Assembly (NCBI RefSeq): GCF_033283405.1
Contig: NZ_JAWMQR010000002.1
Coordinates: 1 to 64,000 of the forward strand
Direction: 5' to 3'
DNA: 64,000 nt
Source of the DNA: Halioxenophilus sp033283405
GTDB lineage: Bacteria > Pseudomonadota > Gammaproteobacteria > Pseudomonadales > Cellvibrionaceae
A model generated the notes under the pieces. That model was given only the letters and a program-made list of their open reading frames with translations, was not told the origin of the DNA and searched no databases. This document shows, piece after piece, positions 8,543-16,042 of this stretch (within the stretch, counting starts at the first letter, position 1; each line of letters begins with the position of its first letter). Both the position numbers and the translations under genes were made by a program.

Positions 8543-8559
8543 TGCAACCCCCATTCCAG
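8543..8559 (-). promoter_or_regulatory. Sigma-54 promoter of nifV
   Basis: On the minus strand the sequence is TGGAAT-GGGGG-TTGCA, against consensus TGGCAC-N5-TTGCA. The invariant GG (8557-8556) and GC (8545-8544) are ten bases apart. The two NifA-type sites lie about 100-160 bp upstream, the normal distance for activation by DNA looping. Confidence 0.78.
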
Positions 8560-8640
8560 AAAATATTTATCAATAATTTCAACAAGTTAAATTTGCCGAA
8601 ACGCTTTCACAGCCAACAAAAACAACAACCGGAGCGCGAT

Positions 8641-8656
8641 TGTCACAAACCTCACA
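8641..8656. promoter_or_regulatory. NifA upstream activator site, nifV (proximal)
   Basis: TGT-CACAAACCTC-ACA matches TGT-N10-ACA exactly. The first of two sites upstream of the nifV sigma-54 promoter. Confidence 0.65.
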
Positions 8657-8686
8657 CGAAAAGCCCGCATTGACACTTTGTGCGTT

Positions 8687-8702
8687 TGTAGCAAATGTAA
8701 CA
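8687..8702. promoter_or_regulatory. NifA upstream activator site, nifV (distal)
   Basis: TGT-AGCAAATGTA-ACA matches TGT-N10-ACA exactly, 46 bp from the proximal site. Confidence 0.7.
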
Positions 8703-8852
8703 AACAGCCCAAGATTGGCCTGTGGCAGTGGTGATATTGGCTTGTGAGGCGGGAAAAAAACGAGGGATTGGGTTCGGTAAAGGAAAAAAAGCCCCGGTTA
8801 AGGGGCCGCAAAGCAAACCGCTCTTTTTCAGTTGAGCACTTCAAAGGAGATC

Positions 8853-8884
8853 AAAAAAACTTCCCAGCGATTCCGACTGGGAAG
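8853..8884 (-). terminator. Rho-independent terminator after nifS
   Basis: On the minus strand CTTCCCAG (8884-8877) and CTGGGAAG (8867-8860) form an 8-bp stem with a 9-base loop, followed at once by seven T. It lies 12 bp after the nifS stop and separates iscA-nifU-nifS from nifV. Confidence 0.92.
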
Positions 8885-8896
8885 CAAAGACGCAAA

Positions 8897-10105
8897 CTAG
8901 GCGTATACGGGTGCGAAGCTCTCTTCCGGATTTTCCACCGGACCGTTTTCTCCCCAGTAGGGTGAGAGCTTGCGCAATTTAGCTACAATCGGAGGCACTT
9001 CGGCGATTACGCGCTCAATCTCTTCCATAGTGTTGTAGCGGGAGAGAGAGAAACGAGTAGTGCCGTGGGCGGCGGTATAGGGCAGACCCATCGCCATCAT
9101 CACGTGTGAAGGCTCCAGGGAACCGGAAGTACAGGCAGAACCACTGGAAGCAGCAATACCGACCTTGTTCAACAGCAACAGAATCGCTTCACCTTCGATG
9201 TACTCAAACGAGATACTGGCGGTGTTGGGCAGGCGGTTTTCGAGGTCGCCATTCACAAAGCAGTTGGGAACCGCGGCCAGAATGCCCTCTTCCAGACGAT
9301 CGCGCATGGCCTTCACTTGGGTGTTTTCAAACTCCATGTGTTCGGCAGCCATTTCACAGGCTTTACCCAAAGCGATAATACTGGTGACGTTTTCTGTACC
9401 GGCACGACGACCACGCTCCTGGTGCCCACCACGCAGCAGCGGACGGAAACGGGTACCGCGCTTCAGGTAGAGCACACCCACACCTTTGGGTGCGTGCAGT
9501 TTGTGGCCGGAAAGCGACAGCATGTGGATATCACTGTTTTCCAGATCGATGGGAATTTTACCAACTGCTTGCACGGCATCGGTGTGAAACATAACACCGG
9601 CCTCGTTGGCCAGGGTAGCCATCTCTTCGATGGGGAAGATAGTGCCGGTCTCGTTGTTGGCCCACATCACACTGACGACAGCGACCTTGTCACTCAATAC
9701 CGCTTTGTACTCGTCCATATCCAGACGACCCTGACGATCCACTTTCAATTTATGAACCGTGTAACCTTCGGTCTCCAGGTGCTCACACAGGTTGAGTACC
9801 GCCGGGTGCTCTACCACAGTAGTGATAATCTCTTTGCGATCCGGCTGGGCACGCAGAGCAGACATAATGGCGGTGGAGTCGGCTTCAGAACCACATGATG
9901 TGAAAATAATTTCTGAATCAAATTCCGCACCCAGGAGTTTTTGCACCTGCTTGCGTGCTTTTTTTACCGCTTGACCAACCTTGTTACCAAAACTGTGCAG
10001 TGAAGATGGGTTGCCAAACTGCTCGGAGAAGTATGGCAGCATCTCTTCAACCACGGCGGGATCCACCATGGTTGTTGCATTGTTGTCCAGGTAGATATCC
10101 GACAT
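8897..10105 (-). CDS. nifS: NifS, cysteine desulfurase
   Basis: 402 aa PLP enzyme that takes sulfur from cysteine and passes it to NifU for Fe-S cluster assembly. The PLP lysine is in SLSGHKLHAPKG (about residue 200) and the active-site Cys in SGSACTSGS (about residue 325), the short-loop group I form. The N-terminus (YLDNNATTMVDP) is that of bona fide NifS/IscS. GGAG lies before the ATG. It starts 2 bp after nifU and ends at a terminator. Confidence 0.97.
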   Translation of the reverse strand: MSDIYLDNNATTMVDPAVVEEMLPYFSEQFGNPSSLHSFGNKVGQAVKKARKQVQKLLGAEFDSEIIFTSCGSEADSTAIMSALRAQPDRKEIITTVVEHPAVLNLCEHLETEGYTVHKLKVDRQGRLDMDEYKAVLSDKVAVVSVMWANNETGTIFPIEEMATLANEAGVMFHTDAVQAVGKIPIDLENSDIHMLSLSGHKLHAPKGVGVLYLKRGTRFRPLLRGGHQERGRRAGTENVTSIIALGKACEMAAEHMEFENTQVKAMRDRLEEGILAAVPNCFVNGDLENRLPNTASISFEYIEGEAILLLLNKVGIAASSGSACTSGSLEPSHVMMAMGLPYTAAHGTTRFSLSRYNTMEEIERVIAEVPPIVAKLRKLSPYWGENGPVENPEESFAPVYA

Positions 10106-10107
10106 GA

Positions 10108-11028
10108 TTAGGCTCCTTCCATTGCAACTGGCATTTCGGTGTCAGGCAGAACCTTCACGAACTCACCCAACTCCTCAATCAAACGCTGTTGAATACCACC
10201 TAACGTCATCGCGGCCATTTGGCAACCACTACAGGCGCCGGTCAGGTGCACGTAGATAATTTTGCCGTCTACATCCACCAGTTCAACGTCGCCGCCGTCC
10301 GCTTGCAGGTTAGGACGGATTGAATCCAAAACCATTTCGATGATTTTGATTTTCTTCAGCATACCGCTGGCTTTGCTGGGCTTGGCGGCAGCAACGGGCG
10401 CGGGTGCAGGAGCAGCGGCGGCGGCTTTGCCAACACCGGCGGCAACAAAGCTCTCACCGGCTTCGGCCAGCACGCGGGTAAGCACGGCTTCGATGGCTTC
10501 GTGACAAGAAGAACAACCGCCACCCGCTTTGGTGTAGTTGGTCACCTCTTCCACGGTATGCAGGTTATTGGCACGAATGGTCTCTTCCACCATCACTTCA
10601 TCGACGGCGAAACATTTACAGATCAGAGCACCCTCTTCGTGGTCGTCTTTCCACTCTTCGCCGCGGTAGTTGGCGACAGCGGCCTGCAGAGCTTCACGGC
10701 CCATAACGGAACAGTGCATTTTTTCAGGGGGCAGGCCGTCGAGATAGTCGGCGATATCTTGGTTGGAGATCTTCAGGGCTTCATCGAGAGTCAGACCTTT
10801 GATCATTTCAGTGAGCGCCGAGGAGGACGCAATAGCTGAACCACAGCCAAATGTTTGGAACCCAGCATCTTCGATGACTTCGTTCTCTGGGTTAACTTTC
10901 AAGGTTAATCGCAGGGCATCGCCACAGCTAATCGAACCAACATCACCAACGGCGTTTGCGTCAGCTACTGCACCAGCATTTCTTGGGTCAAAGAAATGCT
11001 CTTGAACCTTCTCAGAATAATCCCACAT
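10108..11028 (-). CDS. nifU: NifU, Fe-S cluster scaffold
   Basis: 306 aa with the full three-domain NifU plan. The IscU-like N-terminal domain has its three Cys (SISCGDAL, FGCGSAI, KMHCSVMG). The central [2Fe-2S] domain has CKCF and GGGCSSCHEAI. After an Ala/Pro-rich linker (about residues 205-222) comes an Nfu domain with GACSGCQMA. It assembles clusters with sulfur from NifS for nitrogenase proteins. Ribosome site TTGGAGG is 7 bp before ATG. It is co-directional with nifS (2-bp gap) and iscA. Confidence 0.97.
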   Translation of the reverse strand: MWDYSEKVQEHFFDPRNAGAVADANAVGDVGSISCGDALRLTLKVNPENEVIEDAGFQTFGCGSAIASSSALTEMIKGLTLDEALKISNQDIADYLDGLPPEKMHCSVMGREALQAAVANYRGEEWKDDHEEGALICKCFAVDEVMVEETIRANNLHTVEEVTNYTKAGGGCSSCHEAIEAVLTRVLAEAGESFVAAGVGKAAAAAPAPAPVAAAKPSKASGMLKKIKIIEMVLDSIRPNLQADGGDVELVDVDGKIIYVHLTGACSGCQMAAMTLGGIQQRLIEELGEFVKVLPDTEMPVAMEGA

Positions 11029-11192
11029 GGCTAATCCTCCAAAAATCTGTTTGTAAGTCCTGTCTGCTAGCCGATTAGAACAGGAAGCTTAATTTGGTTT
11101 TTTCTCGCTGGCTTGCCATTCTCTCAACGCGGTTATCCCACCAACGGAGTACGGTTAAATCGTGGGCTGACTATAGTTATGATGCTTCGCCA

Positions 11193-11516
11193 CTAAGCAG
11201 AAAACGACTTGCCACAACCACAGCTGGCTGTTGCATTGGGGTTTTCGAATTTAAAACCACTACCTTCCATACCATCGATAAAATCTACGGTCACTCCGGC
11301 CAACAGAGGCTCGCTGGCTTTGTCAATAACCAGGTTGATGCCATTAACTTCCTGCACGGTATCGTCTTCGGCAATGCTGTCTTCCAAGCGCAAACCGTAT
11401 TGGAAACCGGAGCAGCCACCGCCATCGACCTTAATACGTAAGCCTGCGATATTTTTTTCACTGTTCTGAATAAAACGAGTCACCGCCTGTACTGCGCTAT
11501 CAGTCAAGATAACCAT
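11193..11516 (-). CDS. iscA: IscA-type Fe-S carrier, nif copy
   Basis: 107 aa from the ATG at 11516, chosen because AGGAG lies 7 bp upstream and 107 is the usual A-type carrier length; the frame is open to 11579. The three conserved cluster-binding Cys are present (GGGCSGFQYGL and the terminal CGCG). It carries Fe-S clusters from NifU to targets. It heads the iscA-nifU-nifS unit and has a sigma-54 promoter plus a NifA site upstream, matching the nif-linked iscA of Azotobacter. Confidence 0.94.
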   Translation of the reverse strand: MVILTDSAVQAVTRFIQNSEKNIAGLRIKVDGGGCSGFQYGLRLEDSIAEDDTVQEVNGINLVIDKASEPLLAGVTVDFIDGMEGSGFKFENPNATASCGCGKSFSA

Positions 11517-11621
11517 CTGTACTTCTCCTCTCGTGGCAAAGTGTTTGCTAAACCCAATTTCGTCTTCCGTTGGAATCATTCAATGCCGGTTGGCATCGAT
11601 GAGGATTCGTAAGAGAGGTGG

Positions 11622-11637
11622 TGCAATGGCTATACCA
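11622..11637 (-). promoter_or_regulatory. Sigma-54 promoter of iscA-nifU-nifS
   Basis: Minus-strand TGGTAT-AGCCA-TTGCA with GG and GC ten bases apart. It lies about 105 bp before the iscA start, with a TGT-N10-ACA site about 110 bp further upstream. Confidence 0.75.
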
Positions 11638-11732
11638 CACACCTTTTCTTTATTTTTTTTGATGAAAATCAATGAATTAAATAGCCAGCACTACGCAGTT
11701 AGGTGTGTAGAAAACGACTTCAAACACAGGTT

Positions 11733-11748
11733 TGTAGTACTTCCGACA
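11733..11748. promoter_or_regulatory. NifA upstream activator site, iscA-nifUS
   Basis: TGT-AGTACTTCCG-ACA matches TGT-N10-ACA. It also lies only 15 bp before the start of the divergent NifZ-like gene, so it probably serves the minus-strand promoter. Confidence 0.62.
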
Positions 11749-11763
11749 AAATAGGAGCCAGTG

Positions 11764-12036
11764 ATGCCTCAGTATCAGTTACAACCCGGCGATACCATCT
11801 TAGCCACCCGCGACATCCACAACGACGGCAGCTTCCCGGACTACGAGGAAGACGCATTATTGGTCAAGGCCGGAACTCGTGGCGTGGTGATCAATTTCGG
11901 TCACTTGGAGGAGAACGAGGACCAGGAGGTCTTCCTGGTGAAGTTTGAAAATGCCGCCGACGGCACAGAATTGGGCCCTCCCATTGGTTGTTGGCCAGAG
12001 GATATCGAGGTGATTCCCGACACCCTGGGACACTAA
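11764..12036 (+). CDS. Short NifZ-like protein
   Basis: 90 aa from ATG at 11764 with AGGAG upstream. It has one NifZ-type domain: ATRDIHNDGSFP, KAGTRGVVINFG, then EVFLVKFE and a C-terminal IGCWPEDIEV, closely parallel to the N-terminal half of the NifZ at 4555-5022. It is transcribed away from iscA, the only plus-strand gene inside the nif block. The role is presumably in nitrogenase maturation, by family. No clear sigma-54 promoter for it could be found. Confidence 0.8.
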   Translation: MPQYQLQPGDTILATRDIHNDGSFPDYEEDALLVKAGTRGVVINFGHLEENEDQEVFLVKFENAADGTELGPPIGCWPEDIEVIPDTLGH

Positions 12037-12352
12037 CAATCGCGTCGCATTAGCAACAGAGTCGCATTCACGACACACGCCGCAGGCGTGGCCGGTTACT
12101 TCGCCAGCCCTGCCCACTGGCAGCGACGAGGTTGTTGATGGTGGGTAAAGCTGGCACCGGCTCACCTGGCTGCCGATAACCTGGCCACAAGAGTGGACCG
12201 GTTACTGGCGGCTCGGGGGTTTGACGGCTCGGGTGTTTGACGGCTCGGGTGTTTGACGGCTGGCGTAATATCGCGCCAGTTGAGCAACGTGGGCTCAACC
12301 GCGCTGGAAATGTATCGTTTATTGGTTTTATCGGCTTGCAGTCGGCCAGTGA
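12037..12352. other. Intergenic region with short tandem repeat
   Basis: No gene supported. It lies between the ends of convergent genes and contains three copies of a 16-bp repeat at 12209-12256. No U-tracted terminator is seen. Confidence 0.5.
12209..12256. repeat. 16-bp tandem repeat, three copies
   Basis: Unit CGGCTCGGGTGTTTGA at 12209, 12225 and 12241; the first copy has one change. It is a simple local duplication in non-coding DNA. Confidence 0.85.
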
Positions 12353-12790
12353 TTAATTGTCGTGGCCCAGCAAAAAGTCGTAAACGCAACGCATAATCAG
12401 CCGCTCTATGCCTTCTAGTGCGAAGCAGTCGGGCAACTCGATCCAGCGGCACCCCTCCGGGGCGGCAAAGGGCTGTTCCTGTTCCACTTTCACCAGGTAG
12501 ATAGGCAACTTTGCCCCGGGTGTATCCACCCATTGTCGAAACTCCGGCACAATGGAGAACAGCTTGGGGTCAATTTGTAAGCTTTGCGACAATTGTTTCA
12601 GATACTGGGCGGGATGCAGTGCTAAACAGTGTTGGGAATCGCGGGCATCCAGTAATTCCGAGAGCTTTGGCAAGGCCGTCGGCCAGACAATATGAGTTAA
12701 CGGCGACAACAAAAAGCGCAGACGGGCACTGGTGGGGTGAATGTGGTGGATAACAAATCGCAGGGGTAGCGAATCGCTATTGACGTTCAT
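12353..12790 (-). CDS. Hypothetical protein of the nif region (145 aa)
   Basis: I do not recognise this family. It is a soluble alpha/beta-looking protein with a His pair near the start (VIHHIHP), a single Cys in the middle, a WIELPDCFALEG stretch and a final helix (IERLIMRCVYDFLLG). No signal peptide or membrane segment. The codon use resembles that of its neighbours, but the ribosome site is weak. It is co-directional with the nif genes yet 540 bp from the next upstream gene, so its operon membership is uncertain. Confidence 0.5.
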   Translation of the reverse strand: MNVNSDSLPLRFVIHHIHPTSARLRFLLSPLTHIVWPTALPKLSELLDARDSQHCLALHPAQYLKQLSQSLQIDPKLFSIVPEFRQWVDTPGAKLPIYLVKVEQEQPFAAPEGCRWIELPDCFALEGIERLIMRCVYDFLLGHDN

Positions 12791-13330
12791 GGCTTGTCGC
12801 TCTTATAGATTTGGCTGTGGGGGCCTGTCGATAAAGCCACACAGCGGTTGACACTATAACTGACCCGACACGCTATGTAGTTCACTGCCACCGCTCGCAG
12901 TCGGGATTAATTTGCAGCCGGAGTCTAAAGCCACGGCCTGCCTATTTTCAGCGGCACCTAACAGCTTTACAACGGTGCCCTTTTTTGGTGGTCACAGCCG
13001 CACCGACAATAACCACACAAATGACCACACACCTGCACCCAACGGAAACCAACGGCAATCGGCCGGGCTGCTTTTTCCGAACCGCAGAATCTCTTGGCCA
13101 GGGAGCGCATAGCGGCCACGCCAAGGCGCAAACTACAGAAAGTTGAGCGCCCCGCGGGACGCCGAGTAGCCCGTTTGATTTTTCTATCCATAGAAGAGCG
13201 GGGTTTTAGGCTAGTTGCCGGCGTGCTTGCCCGCAGACAGCGTTAGCAGACAGCACAACTGAGTCGCACGTGATTCTGGCAGGCGTCGGCAGCAACGATT
13301 ACGGGTGGCGCTGGCTAGGGCCCGTTGACA
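12791..13330. other. 540-bp region without a supported gene
   Basis: Short frames occur on both strands (for example around 12912-13191) but none has a family signature, ribosome site or convincing composition. At its right edge (13315-13333) it holds a sequence matching 17 of 19 bases of the inverted ends of the MITE-like element at 37338-37531. Confidence 0.5.
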
Positions 13331-13720
13331 CTAGATCGCCGGTAGCAACCTGAGTTCGGTTTTGATCTCCTGACGATTGCCCCAGGCCGTCACCGACTCC
13401 ACAAACCAGCGGACATCGTTGGGGTGGTCGCGCACCACGTCCACCTCAGCATAGACGCTGCCATTGGGCCGAATCTGCACTTCGCCGGTCTGGCTGCCGT
13501 GTGTATCCAGCCAGGTTCCCACCAGAGTTTCACTGCCGTCGAAAGGGTCGACCTGCAGTCGATATTGGGCCAGTTCCGGGCGGGGGATCACATTCAGTGC
13601 GTCCTCCATACCGGTATCGGTCAGGCGCAGGCGTAGCGCCTGCCAGATTTCAACCAACAACTTTTTTTCACGCTCAAACACTGCGTTGGTTTGGCTGTCG
13701 GTTTCAGTCGATGCAGGCAT
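13331..13720 (-). CDS. Hypothetical protein of the nif region (129 aa)
   Basis: Family not recognised. The N-terminal half is helical (REKKLLVEIWQALRLRL), the C-terminal half is beta-rich with two strand-loop-strand units (GETLVGTWLDTHGSQTGEVQI, SVYAEVDVVR). It is cytoplasmic by composition. It follows the TPR-like gene by 12 bp and is probably the tail of the nifE operon. Its stop codon lies inside a sequence that resembles a transposon end (13315-13333), so the natural C-terminus may have been altered by an insertion. Confidence 0.68.
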   Translation of the reverse strand: MPASTETDSQTNAVFEREKKLLVEIWQALRLRLTDTGMEDALNVIPRPELAQYRLQVDPFDGSETLVGTWLDTHGSQTGEVQIRPNGSVYAEVDVVRDHPNDVRWFVESVTAWGNRQEIKTELRLLPAI

Positions 13721-13732
13721 GGCACTCTCCGC

Positions 13733-14266
13733 TTAAAAAGATTCGGCAATATAAAGGTAATTACCGCCACCAATTTCATCGTGCGGATCCAGCTCCGCCA
13801 ATTTGCTGAGCACTGTCTTGGCCAGAAATACTTTGCCCCGACGCAGGCGAATAACACCCAGAGCTTTCAGACAAAAAAGAAAGTGGCGCTGATCAGAGTC
13901 ATGGCTTAGCCAATCAATGGTGCAACTTTTTAAGCGCCGATAGTTGTGACTGAAGCCGTTGCGCTCGGCAATCATACGCATGGCTGACCAGACAATCCGT
14001 TCAGCTTCCACATAGCGCGCTACACGAAAGTAGAATTTGAACAAGGCGATATAGGGATCAACACAACCTGGCCACTGGTCGCGGATAGCCAACAAACGGC
14101 TCTCCAGGTACTGGTTGCCCCGCACCTCGGAGCGGCCATCGTTTTTGGCGAAGTCCAGTTCCAGCAGGCGGTTCAACTCCAGAGCCAATTCGGCGGGGAT
14201 TTTGCGTGAAAAATAGTTACGCTCGCCCCCGATAAACTGCACATTACTGACGTCTGCGTCGCTCAT
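13733..14266 (-). CDS. TPR-like protein of the nif cluster (copy 2)
   Basis: 177 aa from ATG at 14266. It aligns end to end with the protein at 5669-6202 (same length; shared IPAEL, helical YIALFKFYFRVARYVEAER against VLVSLYRFYYYQHRYVDAL, and the ending L-x-ELD-x-D-x-x-G-x-GYL/NYL). It is all-helical and tetratricopeptide-like. It follows the ferredoxin gene by 23 bp in the nifE operon, while its paralogue is in the nifV operon. Function unknown; a binding or chaperone role is inference. Confidence 0.8.
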   Translation of the reverse strand: MSDADVSNVQFIGGERNYFSRKIPAELALELNRLLELDFAKNDGRSEVRGNQYLESRLLAIRDQWPGCVDPYIALFKFYFRVARYVEAERIVWSAMRMIAERNGFSHNYRRLKSCTIDWLSHDSDQRHFLFCLKALGVIRLRRGKVFLAKTVLSKLAELDPHDEIGGGNYLYIAESF

Positions 14267-14289
14267 TTGCTTGCTATCCAATCCTAGAT

Positions 14290-14613
14290 TTACCAAACCT
14301 CGGCCGGTGCCAGCTTCTCAACCACAGGCTCACCTTTCAACAGATGTTGCTCAACGATTTGACCAACATCCTCCGCTTGCACCTGGGTATACATAGTGCC
14401 TTCCGGATAGACCAAAACATTGGTACCCACCTGACATGGACCCAAACAACCGGTATTGGTCAGCGCAACTTTACCGAGCAAGCCGCTCTTGGTAAGTGCA
14501 GCACCAAAGGCCTGAAACACCTGGGGAGCACCGGTGTGCCCGCAACTACCGCGAGGATGATTTTCCGGGCGGACTTGACCACATACAAATACATGCCGCT
14601 CTGGCTTAGGCAT
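14290..14613 (-). CDS. Thioredoxin-fold [2Fe-2S] ferredoxin, Shethna I type
   Basis: 107 aa from ATG at 14613, chosen for the GGAGGTGA ribosome site; the frame is open to 14649. Cluster ligands are C11-x12-C24-x31-C56-x3-C60, the pattern of thioredoxin-like [2Fe-2S] ferredoxins related to NuoE and to the Azotobacter Shethna protein I encoded in its nif cluster. It is a small cytoplasmic electron carrier; its nitrogenase-linked partner is not established. It lies downstream of the DUF683 gene by 176 bp and just before the TPR-like gene. Confidence 0.9.
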   Translation of the reverse strand: MPKPERHVFVCGQVRPENHPRGSCGHTGAPQVFQAFGAALTKSGLLGKVALTNTGCLGPCQVGTNVLVYPEGTMYTQVQAEDVGQIVEQHLLKGEPVVEKLAPAEVW

Positions 14614-14789
14614 ATTCACCTCCTGTCGGGCTTCACCCGGCGACAACAATGCCGGGGAATAATTTACAAATTAAGGCGCCGGTTCGACCTTGAGCGACTC
14701 TTTGGAACAGCTCAATGACAGCTTGATTTCAGCACCAACAACCGTTACTTCAAACGACTAACTTCCAATAGCTGGGCTAAGCCAAAGCA

Positions 14790-15002
14790 CTAGGCGGTGG
14801 CGGATTCAGCTTCCAGTTTTTTGTTGGCTTCATCCCACTCGCGGCAGGCCGCAGCCGTTTGCTCGGCCAGTTCACCCAGCTTGTTGTAGTCTGTCCACAG
14901 GGAGTCTTCCACCAAATCGTGCACCGCGGAAGCCAGCTCAGTGGCAATACGTTTTTTCTTGCTCACCTGTTTTTTCAGAGCTTTTAATTCATCTTCAGTC
15001 AT
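14790..15002 (-). CDS. DUF683 nif-associated protein
   Basis: 70 aa from ATG at 15002 with GGAGGG 8 bp upstream. It is almost entirely two helices forming a likely antiparallel hairpin (LKALKKQVSKKKRIATELAS; LGELAEQTAAACREWDEANK), as known for the DUF683 family, which occurs next to nifX-DUF269 in most diazotrophs. Function not established. It sits 49 bp after the DUF269 gene. Confidence 0.9.
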   Translation of the reverse strand: MTEDELKALKKQVSKKKRIATELASAVHDLVEDSLWTDYNKLGELAEQTAAACREWDEANKKLEAESATA

Positions 15003-15051
15003 GATCTTGCCCTCCAACAAAAGCTAACATTGCGCTGTTATTCAGCGACGA

Positions 15052-15516
15052 TTACAACTCGGCTACCGTGCGATGCTCGTTAACCAATCCAGCTGCCTTG
15101 CTGACAATTTTTTCACCCTCTTCGATCATTTTTTCCATGGTTGGAAAGCCGAAACGGTGAACGTCGCGCAGGGTTTTATCCATCGCAATTAATTTGCCGA
15201 CCACGATAAACGCGCGACCAAAACCTTCGTGAGTGAGGTTGACCACAGGCACCGCCATCAGGCCACACTCTTTTTCAATCAGCGAAGAGAGTGCGTTGTA
15301 GTAAGCCTTCAAGCGCGCAACGATCACTTCATCGGGATCACCCACCACTGGAATTTCGCGTTTGCGCTCTTTAGTTAAAACCAGCGGGTTGATGACCTTC
15401 TCGTCGCTCCAGTTATCGTAAGTGCCATAGCTGTCCATGGCGCGTAACTGAATAACCATTTGGCGTACGAATGGGTGCTCCATAACGCTTTCTGATATTT
15501 CTACGGCTTCACTCAT
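15052..15516 (-). CDS. NifX-associated protein, DUF269
   Basis: 154 aa, usual length. Family hallmarks are HPFVRQMVIQLRAMDSYGTY at the start, DEVIVARLKAYYNALSSLIE in the middle and HRFGFPTMEKMIEEGEKIV near the end. The family is restricted to nitrogen fixers and lies next to nifX; it has no firm function. Ribosome site GGAGAC 8 bp before ATG. 51 bp after nifX. Confidence 0.93.
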   Translation of the reverse strand: MSEAVEISESVMEHPFVRQMVIQLRAMDSYGTYDNWSDEKVINPLVLTKERKREIPVVGDPDEVIVARLKAYYNALSSLIEKECGLMAVPVVNLTHEGFGRAFIVVGKLIAMDKTLRDVHRFGFPTMEKMIEEGEKIVSKAAGLVNEHRTVAEL

Positions 15517-15567
15517 GAGTTTGTCTCCATTAATTGAGATTGTTCGGGTTGCTAATTCAGCCGGCGG

Positions 15568-16041
15568 TTATTCATCCCAGCCTTCCATCTCCATTTCATT
15601 GAAACGGGAGATGTTTAAAGTGCTTTTTGTCATCGCCTTGGCCAACCAGCTGGACGGCCCCTGACGTAACTCGGCTTGCAAGGCATCGATCAGGTCTTCG
15701 ATCAGAGCCCCCTCAACCACCTTTACCGGCTGCACACCAATATCCAGCAGCCGACGCACGCCCGAGGCACCACAGGCGCGGCAGTAGACCGCAATGCAGT
15801 CTTCAAGAATGGCCAGTTTTTCCGCCAGTTTGGCTTCGTTTTCATCGCTGCCGATGGCTTCAAACTCGGCCAGCGACAACAGCACTTTGCTGTCCGGGTT
15901 GATACCGTATATGACAAACTCCAGCGCCGAACCAAAATGTTGATCGACATGCTTCTGATCAGAGGAGGCGAAGGCCACTTTCATCAGTGGCTCCTGGGGT
16001 TCATCGGTCACCACCGACAAACTTCGCTTTAATCCGCTCAC
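15568..16041 (-). CDS. nifX: NifX, FeMo-cofactor precursor carrier
   Basis: 157 aa from a GTG at 16041 with GGAGG 8 bp upstream; an ATG at 15984 is the alternative. The NifX/NifB-C fold is seen in MKVAFASSDQKHVDQHFGSA and CRACGASGVRRLLDIGVQPVKV. NifX binds NifB-co and a FeMo-co precursor between NifB and NifEN. The start overlaps the nifN stop region by only a few bases, so translation is coupled. Confidence 0.93.
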   Translation of the reverse strand: MSGLKRSLSVVTDEPQEPLMKVAFASSDQKHVDQHFGSALEFVIYGINPDSKVLLSLAEFEAIGSDENEAKLAEKLAILEDCIAVYCRACGASGVRRLLDIGVQPVKVVEGALIEDLIDALQAELRQGPSSWLAKAMTKSTLNISRFNEMEMEGWDE

Positions 16042-16042
16042 C

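Larger units (their letters stand above)
8462..8896 (-). other. nifS-nifV intergenic control region
   Basis: No gene is supported in these 435 bp. Reading in the minus direction it holds a terminator directly after nifS, two TGT-N10-ACA upstream activator sites, and a -24/-12 promoter about 80 bp before nifV. This is a full NifA/sigma-54 control region. Confidence 0.8.

Noticed and set aside
11610..11630. Possible plus-strand -24/-12 box for the short NifZ gene
   Set aside because: AGGTGG-TGCAA-TGGCT has the GG and GC but a poor match otherwise, and it overlaps the stronger minus-strand promoter of iscA.
12162..12533. Minus-strand 123-aa open frame
   Set aside because: It runs through the 16-bp tandem repeat and overlaps the better-supported 12353-12790 gene.
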